Positions 37,573 to 45,190 of a DNA stretch of 45,190 nucleotides are shown here, piece after piece (positions within the stretch are counted from its first letter, which is position 1; each line of letters starts with the position of its first letter). The stretch lies in NCBI GenBank assembly GCA_022712945.1, contig JAFLJP010000144.1, positions 1 through 45,190 of the forward strand, given 5' to 3'. The translations under genes and the position numbers were made by a program. Source of the DNA: Gammaproteobacteria bacterium (GTDB lineage Bacteria > Pseudomonadota > Gammaproteobacteria > RBG-16-57-12). The notes below the pieces were generated by a model. That model was not told where the DNA came from and did not search any database. It saw only the letters and a list, made by a program, of their open reading frames with translations.

Positions 37573-39537
37573 TTATTTGAGCAAAATCCAGCTCAGCAAC
37601 AACAACAGACCAATAATCATCGAAAATGCATAATGATAGAGATAGCCTGTTTGAATACAGCGAATCTTTGCAGCAATCCAACCCACCGCATTCGCAGTAC
37701 CATTAACCATGATGCCATCAATCACCATCACATCACCCACTTTCCAGAAGAAGCGCCCGAGCATACGCGAACCAGCGGCAAAAAATACTTCATTAAAGTG
37801 GTCAAAACCATAATTCTTCTCGAGAATGGTATTAATCGGCTTAAACGTTTTCTGAATTTTACCGGGTATATCACGGCGTTTCATATAGAAGAACCAAGCG
37901 GTGCCGACACCTGCCGCCGCAAGATAAATAGCCGGCCCGGCAAAGGCATGGACAACAAAGCCAACCACACTGGTGTAGTACCCACCGACAATACCCAGTG
38001 TGTCATTATCAGGGGAGACGTGAATAGATCCGCCAAAGAAATCACCAAACAACATCGGTTCAATGAAATAGCCACCGGCAATAACCGATGGTACCGCCAG
38101 TACAATCAGTGGCAGCGTCACTACCTTTGGCGATTCATGCAGGTGTTCTTTAGTATGGCTATCCATTCGCTCTTTACCATGGAAGACCAGGAAGAACATG
38201 CGGAAGCTGTAGAATGCGGTCACAAATACACCAATCAATATGCAAACATAGGCAAAACCCGCACCGGCTGTTTCAGAGTGACGTACCGCTTCAATAATCG
38301 CATCCTTGGAGAAGAAACCAGAGAAGAATGGAAAACCGATCAACGCTAATGAGCCGATCAACATTGTCCAGTAGGTAATTGGCATGTATTTTTTCAAGCC
38401 ACCCATTTTGCGAATATCTTGTTCATGGTGCATGGCGATAATAACCGAACCTGCGGCCAGGAATAGCAATGCCTTGAAAAAGGCATGGGTCATTAGATGG
38501 AATACACCCGCAGCATAGGCTGATGCCCCCAAAGCAACCGTCATGTAACCTAATTGAGAGAGCGTGGAGTAAGCAATTACCCGCTTGATATCGTTTTGAA
38601 TGATGCCGAGAAAGCCCATTGAGAGCGCGGTTACGGCACCGATAACCATGATGAAACTCAGAGCCGTTGTCGACAACTCATAGAGTGGTGACATACGTGC
38701 CACCATGTAGATACCGGCGGTGACCATGGTTGCCGCGTGAATCAGAGCCGAAATCGGTGTCGGGCCTTCCATAGAGTCTGGCAGCCAAACATGAAGTGGC
38801 ACCTGCGCAGACTTACCCATAGCACCGATAAATAACAGAATACAGATAACCGTCATCAACGACCAATCCATACCGGGTATAAGCTGAATTGTCAGATCCG
38901 CCATCATCGGGGCGGCTTCAAACACCTCGGCATAATCAAGGCTATTGAAGTACATCAGTACCGCTGCGATACCCAGCAGGAAACCGAAGTCCCCTACGCG
39001 GTTAACCAAAAAGGCTTTCAGGTTTGCATAAATTGCTGTCTCTTTTTTGTACCAAAAACCGATCAACAGATAGGAAACCAGACCCACCGCTTCCCAACCA
39101 AAGAACAGCTGCATGAAGTTGTTTGCCATTACTAGCATCAACATCGAGAAGGTGAATAGGGATATGTAGCTGAAGAAGCGTTGATAACCTGGGTCGTCTT
39201 TCATGTAACCAATGGTATAGATATGCACCATCAGCGATACAAAGGTCACCACCACCATCATCATTGCGGTTAGTTCATCAACCAGAAAACCAATTTCAAA
39301 TTTGATGCCGTCGCTGATCAACCAGGTATAAACTGATGCGTTATAACTCTCAGCACCATCAATAATAATATGCTTAAAAACAACCACCGAGAGGAAGAAG
39401 GCAATCGCTACGCCAATATTGGTCACCCAATGTGCACCGGCTCGTCCAACCTGTTTACCAAACAGGCCGGCGATAATAGCACCAGCGAGTGGTGCCAAGA
39501 CGATAGCGAGATAAACGTTATGCATAGAATCTGTCAT
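37573..39537 (-). CDS. nuoL: NADH-quinone oxidoreductase subunit L
   Basis: Largest antiporter-like subunit of complex I, 654 residues, with the C-terminal lateral helix expected for this length. Signatures are MQLFFGWEAVGLVSYLLIGFW (conserved glutamate), SAQVPLHVWLPDSMEGPTPISALIHAATMV and NDIKRVIAYSTLSQLGYM. The ATG at 39537 is 2 bp behind the nuoK stop. The C-terminus ends with tandem TAA codons next to the 40-bp palindrome. Confidence 0.97.
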   Translation of the reverse strand: MTDSMHNVYLAIVLAPLAGAIIAGLFGKQVGRAGAHWVTNIGVAIAFFLSVVVFKHIIIDGAESYNASVYTWLISDGIKFEIGFLVDELTAMMMVVVTFVSLMVHIYTIGYMKDDPGYQRFFSYISLFTFSMLMLVMANNFMQLFFGWEAVGLVSYLLIGFWYKKETAIYANLKAFLVNRVGDFGFLLGIAAVLMYFNSLDYAEVFEAAPMMADLTIQLIPGMDWSLMTVICILLFIGAMGKSAQVPLHVWLPDSMEGPTPISALIHAATMVTAGIYMVARMSPLYELSTTALSFIMVIGAVTALSMGFLGIIQNDIKRVIAYSTLSQLGYMTVALGASAYAAGVFHLMTHAFFKALLFLAAGSVIIAMHHEQDIRKMGGLKKYMPITYWTMLIGSLALIGFPFFSGFFSKDAIIEAVRHSETAGAGFAYVCILIGVFVTAFYSFRMFFLVFHGKERMDSHTKEHLHESPKVVTLPLIVLAVPSVIAGGYFIEPMLFGDFFGGSIHVSPDNDTLGIVGGYYTSVVGFVVHAFAGPAIYLAAAGVGTAWFFYMKRRDIPGKIQKTFKPINTILEKNYGFDHFNEVFFAAGSRMLGRFFWKVGDVMVIDGIMVNGTANAVGWIAAKIRCIQTGYLYHYAFSMIIGLLLLLSWILLK

Positions 39538-39539
39538 CG

Positions 39540-39845
39540 TTATCCCTTCAGAGAATCAAGGCTGTCAACATTAATAGTGCGTTTGTTACGAAACAGCACT
39601 ATAAGAATCGCCAGCCCAATTGCAGCTTCAGCCGCCGCAACGGTTAAGATGAAAAAGACAAAAATCTGGCCTGACAGATCATTAAGGTAATAGGAAAATG
39701 CAACGAAGTTAATATTAACCGCAAGCAACATCAGCTCAATCGCCATCAATAAAATAATAACGTTTTTACGGTTTATAAAAATACCCGCCATACTGATGCA
39801 AAACAGTATTGCCCCCAAAATGAGGAAGTGGGACAACGTAATCAT
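39540..39845 (-). CDS. nuoK: NADH-quinone oxidoreductase subunit K
   Basis: Small membrane subunit of complex I, 101 residues with three helices. Conserved glutamates lie in [18 protein letters not shown] and [13 protein letters not shown], the proton path residues of the family. The start overlaps the nuoJ stop by four bases (ATGA), and nuoL follows after 2 bp, indicating tight translational coupling. Confidence 0.97.
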   Translation of the reverse strand: MITLSHFLILGAILFCISMAGIFINRKNVIILLMAIELMLLAVNINFVAFSYYLNDLSGQIFVFFILTVAAAEAAIGLAILIVLFRNKRTINVDSLDSLKG

Positions 39846-40459
39846 GACTGTACCTCATCTTTTTTTGTGGCCGGCATTTTAACTAGGCGCACGCGATCAT
39901 CACGACGAACCTTCACCTGCTCAGCAACATTTTGTGATTTGGTTTCAGGGCGTTTACGCAACGTTAATGCAATAGCGGCAATAATCGCGACCAGCAATAT
40001 CACCGCTGCAATCTCAAAGGGATAAACATAGGTGGTATACAGAATACGTCCCAGTGCCTTAGTATTGCTGTAATCACTACCCTGCGCTTCAGGCGTCGCA
40101 AATTTTTCCAGCCCAAAGTTTTCCGGGCCAAGAATCATCGCCATCTGGATCAATATAATCACCCCGACCGCGATACCCACTGGCAGGAATTTTATAAAGC
40201 CCTCTTTCAATGGTGCTAAATCAATATCAAGCATCATGACCACAAATAGGAACAGCACCATCACAGCCCCGACATAAACCAGTACTAAGGTGATCGCGAG
40301 AAACTCTGCTTCGAGCAGCAGCCAAATACCGGCACAGGTGAAGAACGCAAGCACCAGAAAAAGTGCCGCATAGACGGGGTTTCGGACGACAACAACCGCG
40401 AGTGCGGAACCCACCAGTATCGCAGAAAAGATATAAAATATGATCAGTTCAAAAGCCAT
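39842..40459 (-). CDS. nuoJ: NADH-quinone oxidoreductase subunit J
   Basis: Membrane subunit of complex I, 205 residues with five helices. The family signatures are [29 protein letters not shown] and [23 protein letters not shown]. The C-terminal tail is charged and extended ([21 protein letters not shown]). It lies 21 bp downstream of nuoI and overlaps nuoK by four bases. Confidence 0.96.
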   Translation of the reverse strand: MAFELIIFYIFSAILVGSALAVVVVRNPVYAALFLVLAFFTCAGIWLLLEAEFLAITLVLVYVGAVMVLFLFVVMMLDIDLAPLKEGFIKFLPVGIAVGVIILIQMAMILGPENFGLEKFATPEAQGSDYSNTKALGRILYTTYVYPFEIAAVILLVAIIAAIALTLRKRPETKSQNVAEQVKVRRDDRVRLVKMPATKKDEVQS

Positions 40460-40480
40460 TATATTACGCCGTTAGGTTAA

Positions 40481-40969
40481 TTAGCGATACTGCGCATCTG
40501 AAGCGCGATCTTTTGCAATTTCTGTTTCAAGCCTGTCACCCAATGCCAATAGTTTCTCTTTTGTCATCAGCAGATCCTCGCGAACCTCACCGTGATACTC
40601 AAAGTGACGTGTCTCAACAATGGCATCAACCGGGCATGACTCTTCGCAAAACCCGCAAAATATACATTTAGCAAGATCAATATCGTAACGCGTGGTGCGA
40701 CGTGACCCATCATCTCTCTCTTCCAGATCGATGGTAATGGCGAGAGCAGGACAGACCGCTTCACAAAGCTTGCACGCAATACAGCGTTCTTCGCCATTGG
40801 CATAACGACGCTGTGCATGCAGGCCGCGAAACCGATGGGATTGTGGTGTTTTCTCTTCTGGATATTGCACGGTGATCTTACGCGCAAACAGGTATTTACC
40901 TGTCAACTTAAGACCCAGCACCAGTTCCCAAAGAAAGAACGTCTTAAAAAAATGTTTGATAGCATTCAT
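40481..40969 (-). CDS. nuoI: NADH-quinone oxidoreductase subunit I
   Basis: Peripheral-arm subunit of complex I holding two [4Fe-4S] clusters (N6a, N6b). The motifs are [12 protein letters not shown] and [12 protein letters not shown]. The open frame reaches a TTG at 40981. The ATG at 40969 ([20 protein letters not shown]) gives the usual 162-residue form seen in beta- and many gammaproteobacteria, so I use it. It lies 15 bp behind nuoH. Confidence 0.96.
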   Translation of the reverse strand: MNAIKHFFKTFFLWELVLGLKLTGKYLFARKITVQYPEEKTPQSHRFRGLHAQRRYANGEERCIACKLCEAVCPALAITIDLEERDDGSRRTTRYDIDLAKCIFCGFCEESCPVDAIVETRHFEYHGEVREDLLMTKEKLLALGDRLETEIAKDRASDAQYR

Positions 40970-40984
40970 ATTATTTTCCAACCC

Positions 40985-42043
40985 TTAGCCGAACCAAGGG
41001 CCCCACCCTTCAACAATAGCCAAACCAAGCAGCAATACCCACAGTATGGTGATCGGAATCAATACCTTCCAACCCAGACGCATGATTTGGTCATAACGGT
41101 AACGCGGAAAAGTCGCACGGAACCAGAGGAACAAGAATAAGAAAAAACTGGTTTTAAGCAGCAGCCAGATAATACCCGGCACCCAACTAAACAGTGCTTC
41201 CAGGCCCGGAATGCCCTGAAAAGGTGACAGCCACCCCCCGCAAAACATCAATGCCGTCAGCAGTGCAATCAATATCATGTTGGCATATTCGGCAAGGAAA
41301 AATATTGAAAAGCTCATGCCTGAATATTCCACATGGAAACCAGCAACAATTTCAGACTCACCCTCTGCCACATCAAATGGGGCGCGATTTGTCTCCGCTA
41401 AACCGGCGATGTAATAGACAAGAAACATCGGCCAGAGCGGAATGAAAAACCACATCCAAACCCCACCCTGCTGGGCATTAACAATTTCGGTTAGATTAAG
41501 GCTCCCTGCGGCCATCAGCACCGTGACAAGCGCAAAGCCCATCGCAATTTCATACGAAACGATCTGTGCAGCAGAGCGCATTGCCCCGAGAAATGCATAT
41601 TTGGAATTCGATGCCCAACCGGCCAGAATGACACCATAAACGCCCATTGAGGTAATCGCTAATATATAGAGTAGTGACGCATCAATATTGGAGAGCACCA
41701 TGCCTTCATCAAACGGAACCACGGCCCAAGCGGCAATGGCAGGAGCAAAAGCTAAAACAGGCGCAATCATGAACAGGTAGGGATTGGCCTTGGTAGGAAT
41801 AATTACCTCTTTCATTATCAATTTAAGCGCATCTGCAATCGGCTGCAGCAGACCGCGTGGACCCACCCTATTTGGCCCAATTCGCACTTGAATGTAGCTG
41901 ATAACTTTACGTTCAGCCAAGGTTAAATACGCTACCGCACCCATGATAGGCAGTACGATCGCAAGAATTTTCACCGCAATGATGATCAGGCTCTGAACCA
42001 CCTCGGGCAGGAAACTCAACAAGTTTTGCAATGTCTCAATCAT
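40985..42043 (-). CDS. nuoH: NADH-quinone oxidoreductase subunit H
   Basis: Membrane subunit of complex I, 352 residues with eight or so helices, that forms the quinone chamber with NuoB and NuoD. Signatures are [32 protein letters not shown] and [30 protein letters not shown], whose charged residues line the quinone site. The gene follows nuoG by 30 bp and precedes nuoI by 15 bp. Confidence 0.97.
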   Translation of the reverse strand: MIETLQNLLSFLPEVVQSLIIIAVKILAIVLPIMGAVAYLTLAERKVISYIQVRIGPNRVGPRGLLQPIADALKLIMKEVIIPTKANPYLFMIAPVLAFAPAIAAWAVVPFDEGMVLSNIDASLLYILAITSMGVYGVILAGWASNSKYAFLGAMRSAAQIVSYEIAMGFALVTVLMAAGSLNLTEIVNAQQGGVWMWFFIPLWPMFLVYYIAGLAETNRAPFDVAEGESEIVAGFHVEYSGMSFSIFFLAEYANMILIALLTALMFCGGWLSPFQGIPGLEALFSWVPGIIWLLLKTSFFLFLFLWFRATFPRYRYDQIMRLGWKVLIPITILWVLLLGLAIVEGWGPWFG

Positions 42044-42073
42044 TAAACCCTCTCACCCCTGAAACACAGCTTA

Positions 42074-44449
42074 TTAAGCTTTTGTAATTGTTATTGGTGA
42101 AAAATCTGCGGCAAGACCAGATGTCTGCGGCAGGCCACTGTATACCAAGAGCGTGCCATCAGCAACACGATCATTTATCACCATTGGTATATCTATTTCC
42201 AGCTCACCCTGCTTTATCAGAAGACGCTCACAATCGACCACTCCATTTTCTTCGGCAGTAGTTTTGCTGAGTTGCACCGTGAAGCAGCTCATGGCGTCAT
42301 ACGTCTGCTGCAAACTGGATGAACGACGAACCTGGGCATCTCCCGCATAAATCGCACACTCTGAAATTCGCTGCAATCCATCAGAAATTGTTATCTCAGC
42401 AGAGAGTTTATGTGTCGCTTTACTCGATGGCTTAATACGGGATGTCAGGCTTTGAAATTCACCGGTCACTTCATCACTGGAAAAATAGTCAAAACCGTCC
42501 ACATCGAAGAGATTACCCAGAACACGCAACACTTTCCAAGCCGGTCGTGAATCACCTTTTGGTGTCACTGCACCAGTAAAAGATTGTAAACGCCCTTCAA
42601 TATTGACAATGGAGCCCGAGGTTTCGGTCAATGGCGTAATCGGCAGCAATACATTTGCACTGTTATCGAGAGATTCACTCCGGTACGCGGTCAACGCAAC
42701 GGTGTAATCTGCACTTGCAATGGCGTTCTCTGCGGCTGTGCCACCGGCACAATCAAGCGCAGGCTCAATGCCGACCAATAGATAGCCTTTGCGCGGCTCA
42801 GTCAACATTGTCTTTGCTGTCAAACCGATGGGTGACGACTTTTTAGTACCCGCTAATCGGTGAGGAACCGCACCCGACAACCAGCCACCTGCGCTATTAC
42901 AACCATCACTCAATTGACCCAACGTGCTGTTACTTGCCTCTGCAATCACATCAGCCAAGGCGCGCAATGTCGATGCCTGGGGGTGATGTGATGCGTAGTT
43001 GCCAAGGATTACTGCCGATTTATTGGCGGCAAGCAAGCTATCAGCCGCCGTTTTTGAGGCCTCGCCAACCGTAGCGCCATTAATAAGATCGGCGGTTATA
43101 CCTGAAGGCGTGCTACCTGCCGTTTCAAACAGAGATTTTGCAATTGAGGCGAGTGACGCGACCATTTTAGACGGTGCGACAATCATTGATGACGCCACTG
43201 TAAAGTTGAATTCATAGTCAACCGGATTCAACAGACAAAACTGCGCGCCATTCATCGACGCTGTTCTTAATCTGAGCGCCGCAACAGGCTGATCTTTGCG
43301 GATATTAGAACCAATCAACAAGCCACCATCCAACTGATCAAGTTCTTCTAGCGGCAGACCCAAGTATGGAAAAGGCGAAGCCCCCTCCTGACCTGAAAAG
43401 TCATTTTGACGCAAACGGTGATCGATATTATGGCTACCCAAGCCTCGCATCAACTTTTGTGCGAGATAAAGCTCTTCGACGGTGGAGTTGGGTGATACCA
43501 GACAGCCAAGCTGCTCTGATCCCGCACCATCAATAACCGCTTGAAGCCCGCGCGAGGCATTTTCGAGCGCAGTATTCCAGTCTGTCTCCTGCCACTCGCC
43601 ATCCACCTTAATCATTGGCTTGGTTAAACGTTCACCACTGTTTGCGCCTTCATAAGAGAAGCGATCACGATCAGAGATCCATGATTCATTTACAGAGTCA
43701 TTATCACGGGGGACAACACGAAGAACTTCATTATCTCGGGTATGAACCGAGACATTCGAACCGAGGCAGTCATGCCCCGCTATCGTTGATGTGGAACCCA
43801 GCTCCCATGCACGCGCACGGTAGCGGAAAGGTTTTGATGTCAGTGCGCCCACCGGGCACAGATCAATTACATTTGCAGAGACTTCTGAAGTGACACTGCC
43901 CGCAATATAAGTACCAATCTCCATGTGCTCACCGCGACCGGTTGAGCCGATTTCACGAATACCGGCAATCTCATCACCAAATCGAACACAACGCGTACAA
44001 TGGATACAGCGTGTCATATCGGTAGAGATCAGTGGGCCAATATCTTTATCCACAACAATCCGCTTATTCTCATAAAATTTGAATTCACTACCACCGCGGC
44101 CGACAGCCACATCCTGCAATTCACACTCGCCGCCTTGATCACAGATAGGGCAATCCAGTGGGTGATTGATAAGTAGAAAGGCCATAACACCTTTTTGTGC
44201 ATTGATCGCCTTGGGTGAACGAGTAAAGACTTTCATCCCATCCGTTACCGGGGTCGCGCAAGCGGGAAGCGGTTTTGCCGCTTTTTCCACCTCAACTAAA
44301 CACATGCGGCAATTTGCCGCTATCGAGAGTTTTTTGTGGTAGCAGAAACGTGGAATATCAATTCCAACTTCGTCGGCGGCCTCAATTAACATCAAGCCGT
44401 TACGCGCCTCTACTTTTTTACCATCGATTTCGATATTTACTGTAGTCAT
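42074..44449 (-). CDS. nuoG: NADH-quinone oxidoreductase subunit G
   Basis: Electron-input subunit of complex I, 791 residues. The [2Fe-2S] domain is at the N-terminus (CYHKKLSIAANCRMCLVEV .. ACATPV). The His-Cys3 cluster motif is HPLDCPICDQGGECELQD, and a further [4Fe-4S] site is CIHCTRCVRF .. CPVGAL. A molybdopterin-oxidoreductase-like domain without cofactor follows. The open frame reaches a TTG at 44455, but ATG at 44449 (MTTVNIEIDG) is the natural start. It lies 55 bp downstream of nuoF. Confidence 0.96.
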   Translation of the reverse strand: MTTVNIEIDGKKVEARNGLMLIEAADEVGIDIPRFCYHKKLSIAANCRMCLVEVEKAAKPLPACATPVTDGMKVFTRSPKAINAQKGVMAFLLINHPLDCPICDQGGECELQDVAVGRGGSEFKFYENKRIVVDKDIGPLISTDMTRCIHCTRCVRFGDEIAGIREIGSTGRGEHMEIGTYIAGSVTSEVSANVIDLCPVGALTSKPFRYRARAWELGSTSTIAGHDCLGSNVSVHTRDNEVLRVVPRDNDSVNESWISDRDRFSYEGANSGERLTKPMIKVDGEWQETDWNTALENASRGLQAVIDGAGSEQLGCLVSPNSTVEELYLAQKLMRGLGSHNIDHRLRQNDFSGQEGASPFPYLGLPLEELDQLDGGLLIGSNIRKDQPVAALRLRTASMNGAQFCLLNPVDYEFNFTVASSMIVAPSKMVASLASIAKSLFETAGSTPSGITADLINGATVGEASKTAADSLLAANKSAVILGNYASHHPQASTLRALADVIAEASNSTLGQLSDGCNSAGGWLSGAVPHRLAGTKKSSPIGLTAKTMLTEPRKGYLLVGIEPALDCAGGTAAENAIASADYTVALTAYRSESLDNSANVLLPITPLTETSGSIVNIEGRLQSFTGAVTPKGDSRPAWKVLRVLGNLFDVDGFDYFSSDEVTGEFQSLTSRIKPSSKATHKLSAEITISDGLQRISECAIYAGDAQVRRSSSLQQTYDAMSCFTVQLSKTTAEENGVVDCERLLIKQGELEIDIPMVINDRVADGTLLVYSGLPQTSGLAADFSPITITKA

Positions 44450-44504
44450 ATCCAATCAAAATCTACCATTAGGGAGGCGATGCCTCATTACTCGTTACCG
44501 ACTG

Positions 44505-45190
44505 TTACCCGGCTCCACCGACCATGCACTTCTTGTGTTCGATGTGATATTCAAACTCTTCACGGAACTGCTTAACAAAACTTGTAACCGGTGCTGCAGC
44601 TGCCTCACCCAGAGCACAAATAGTGTGCCCCTCAATTCCTTTGGAAACATTACAAAGAAGATCAATATCTTCTGGCCGACCCTGACCATTTTCAATCCGA
44701 TTAACAATACGTGAGAGCCAGCCAGTACCTTCCCGACACGGGGTACATTGACCACATGACTCTTCGTAGTAAAAATAGGATATACGTGCCAGCGCCTTGA
44801 CCATACAGGTAGAGTCGTCGATGACAATAACCGACCCAGCACCCAACATTGAGCCCGCCTTGGAGATGCCGTCATAGTCCATGGTTGCATCCATCATCAC
44901 ATCACCAGGCAATATAGGCGTTGATGAACCACCGGGAATGACCGCTTTAAGCTTGTGCCCATCGCGCACACCACCCGCCATCTCTAGCAGTGCTGAAAAT
45001 GGCGTGCCCATTGGTACTTCGTAGTTACCGGGCTTATTAACGTGACCTGACACCGCAAAAATCTTGCTACCGCCGTTGTTCGGCTTACCCAGCTCCAAAA
45101 ACCACTTGCCGCCATTCTTCAGAATCATCGGCACAGATGCAAGCGTTTCAGTGTTATTAATCGTTGTTGGGCGACCATACAAACCAAAGC
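44505..45190 (-). CDS. nuoF: NADH-quinone oxidoreductase subunit F (partial, N-terminus outside window)
   Basis: C-terminal half of the NADH- and FMN-binding subunit of complex I. The frame is open to the window edge, reading FGLYGRPTTINNTETLASVP, so the start lies beyond position 45190. The [4Fe-4S] N3 motif is ESCGQCTPCREGTGW, with the fourth cysteine in GHTICALGEAAAAPV. It heads the visible part of the nuo operon; nuoA to nuoE must lie further on if the usual order holds. Confidence 0.97.
   Translation of the reverse strand, partial: FGLYGRPTTINNTETLASVPMILKNGGKWFLELGKPNNGGSKIFAVSGHVNKPGNYEVPMGTPFSALLEMAGGVRDGHKLKAVIPGGSSTPILPGDVMMDATMDYDGISKAGSMLGAGSVIVIDDSTCMVKALARISYFYYEESCGQCTPCREGTGWLSRIVNRIENGQGRPEDIDLLCNVSKGIEGHTICALGEAAAAPVTSFVKQFREEFEYHIEHKKCMVGGAG

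Overview
The window reads as ordinary chromosome from a free-living-type gammaproteobacterium. The core genes (ParC, ClpX/ClpP/Tig/Lon/HU/PpiD order, EF-P with EpmA and EpmB, UvrY/GacA-type regulator, MurU/AmgK recycling, FimX-like protein, 162-residue NuoI) fit a Chromatiales/Pseudomonas-like lineage; I cannot name a species from sequence alone. No prophage, integrase, transposase gene, CRISPR array or biosynthetic cluster is visible.

Layout. 1-3483: a nested pair of palindromic mobile elements, an NrfJ-like His-rich lipoprotein, proS and a small lytic transglycosylase, ending in a second element copy. 3483-9451 (minus strand): an unknown Cys-containing lipoprotein, a UvrY/GacA response regulator, murU-amgK, a YrfG-like nucleotidase and a GspE/PilB-type ATPase with four MshEN-like repeats. 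9517-14810: hemH, psd, another palindromic element, a small DUF3330-type protein, and the complete EF-P module (epmA and efp on minus, epmB divergent on plus). 15003-21745: a c-di-GMP-flavoured stretch with a PilZ-like protein, a degenerate REC-PAS-GGDEF-EAL protein of FimX type, htpX, and a second PilZ-like protein directly behind parC. 21750-34158: parC, a divergent HDOD protein, then the protein-quality-control block ppiD, tRNA-Asp, hupB, lon, clpX, clpP, tig, tRNA-Leu. 34540-45190: the respiratory complex I operon nuoN to nuoF, read on the minus strand and cut by the window end inside nuoF.

How the genes relate. Three themes run through the accessory part. First, cyclic-di-GMP: the MshEN ATPase, the FimX-like protein and two PilZ-like proteins could form one surface-motility or secretion control circuit. 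Second, protein quality control and translation rescue: trigger factor, ClpXP, Lon, HU, PpiD, HtpX, EF-P and its modifying enzymes. Third, murein turnover: a lytic transglycosylase plus the AmgK/MurU salvage pair.

The most unusual content is a set of short non-autonomous palindromic elements of at least three or four families. Family A (159 bp, TAA flanks) has three copies; family B (about 159 bp, CTAG target) has two; element C (259 bp, CTAG flanks) has one; element D (140 bp) has one; and a 40-bp perfect hairpin sits behind nuoL. One B copy is inserted inside an A copy, and the intact opposite arm of A shows the empty target site. The elements lie right at gene boundaries: one makes a stop codon, one abuts the lon stop codon, and others lie just upstream of ribosome binding sites.
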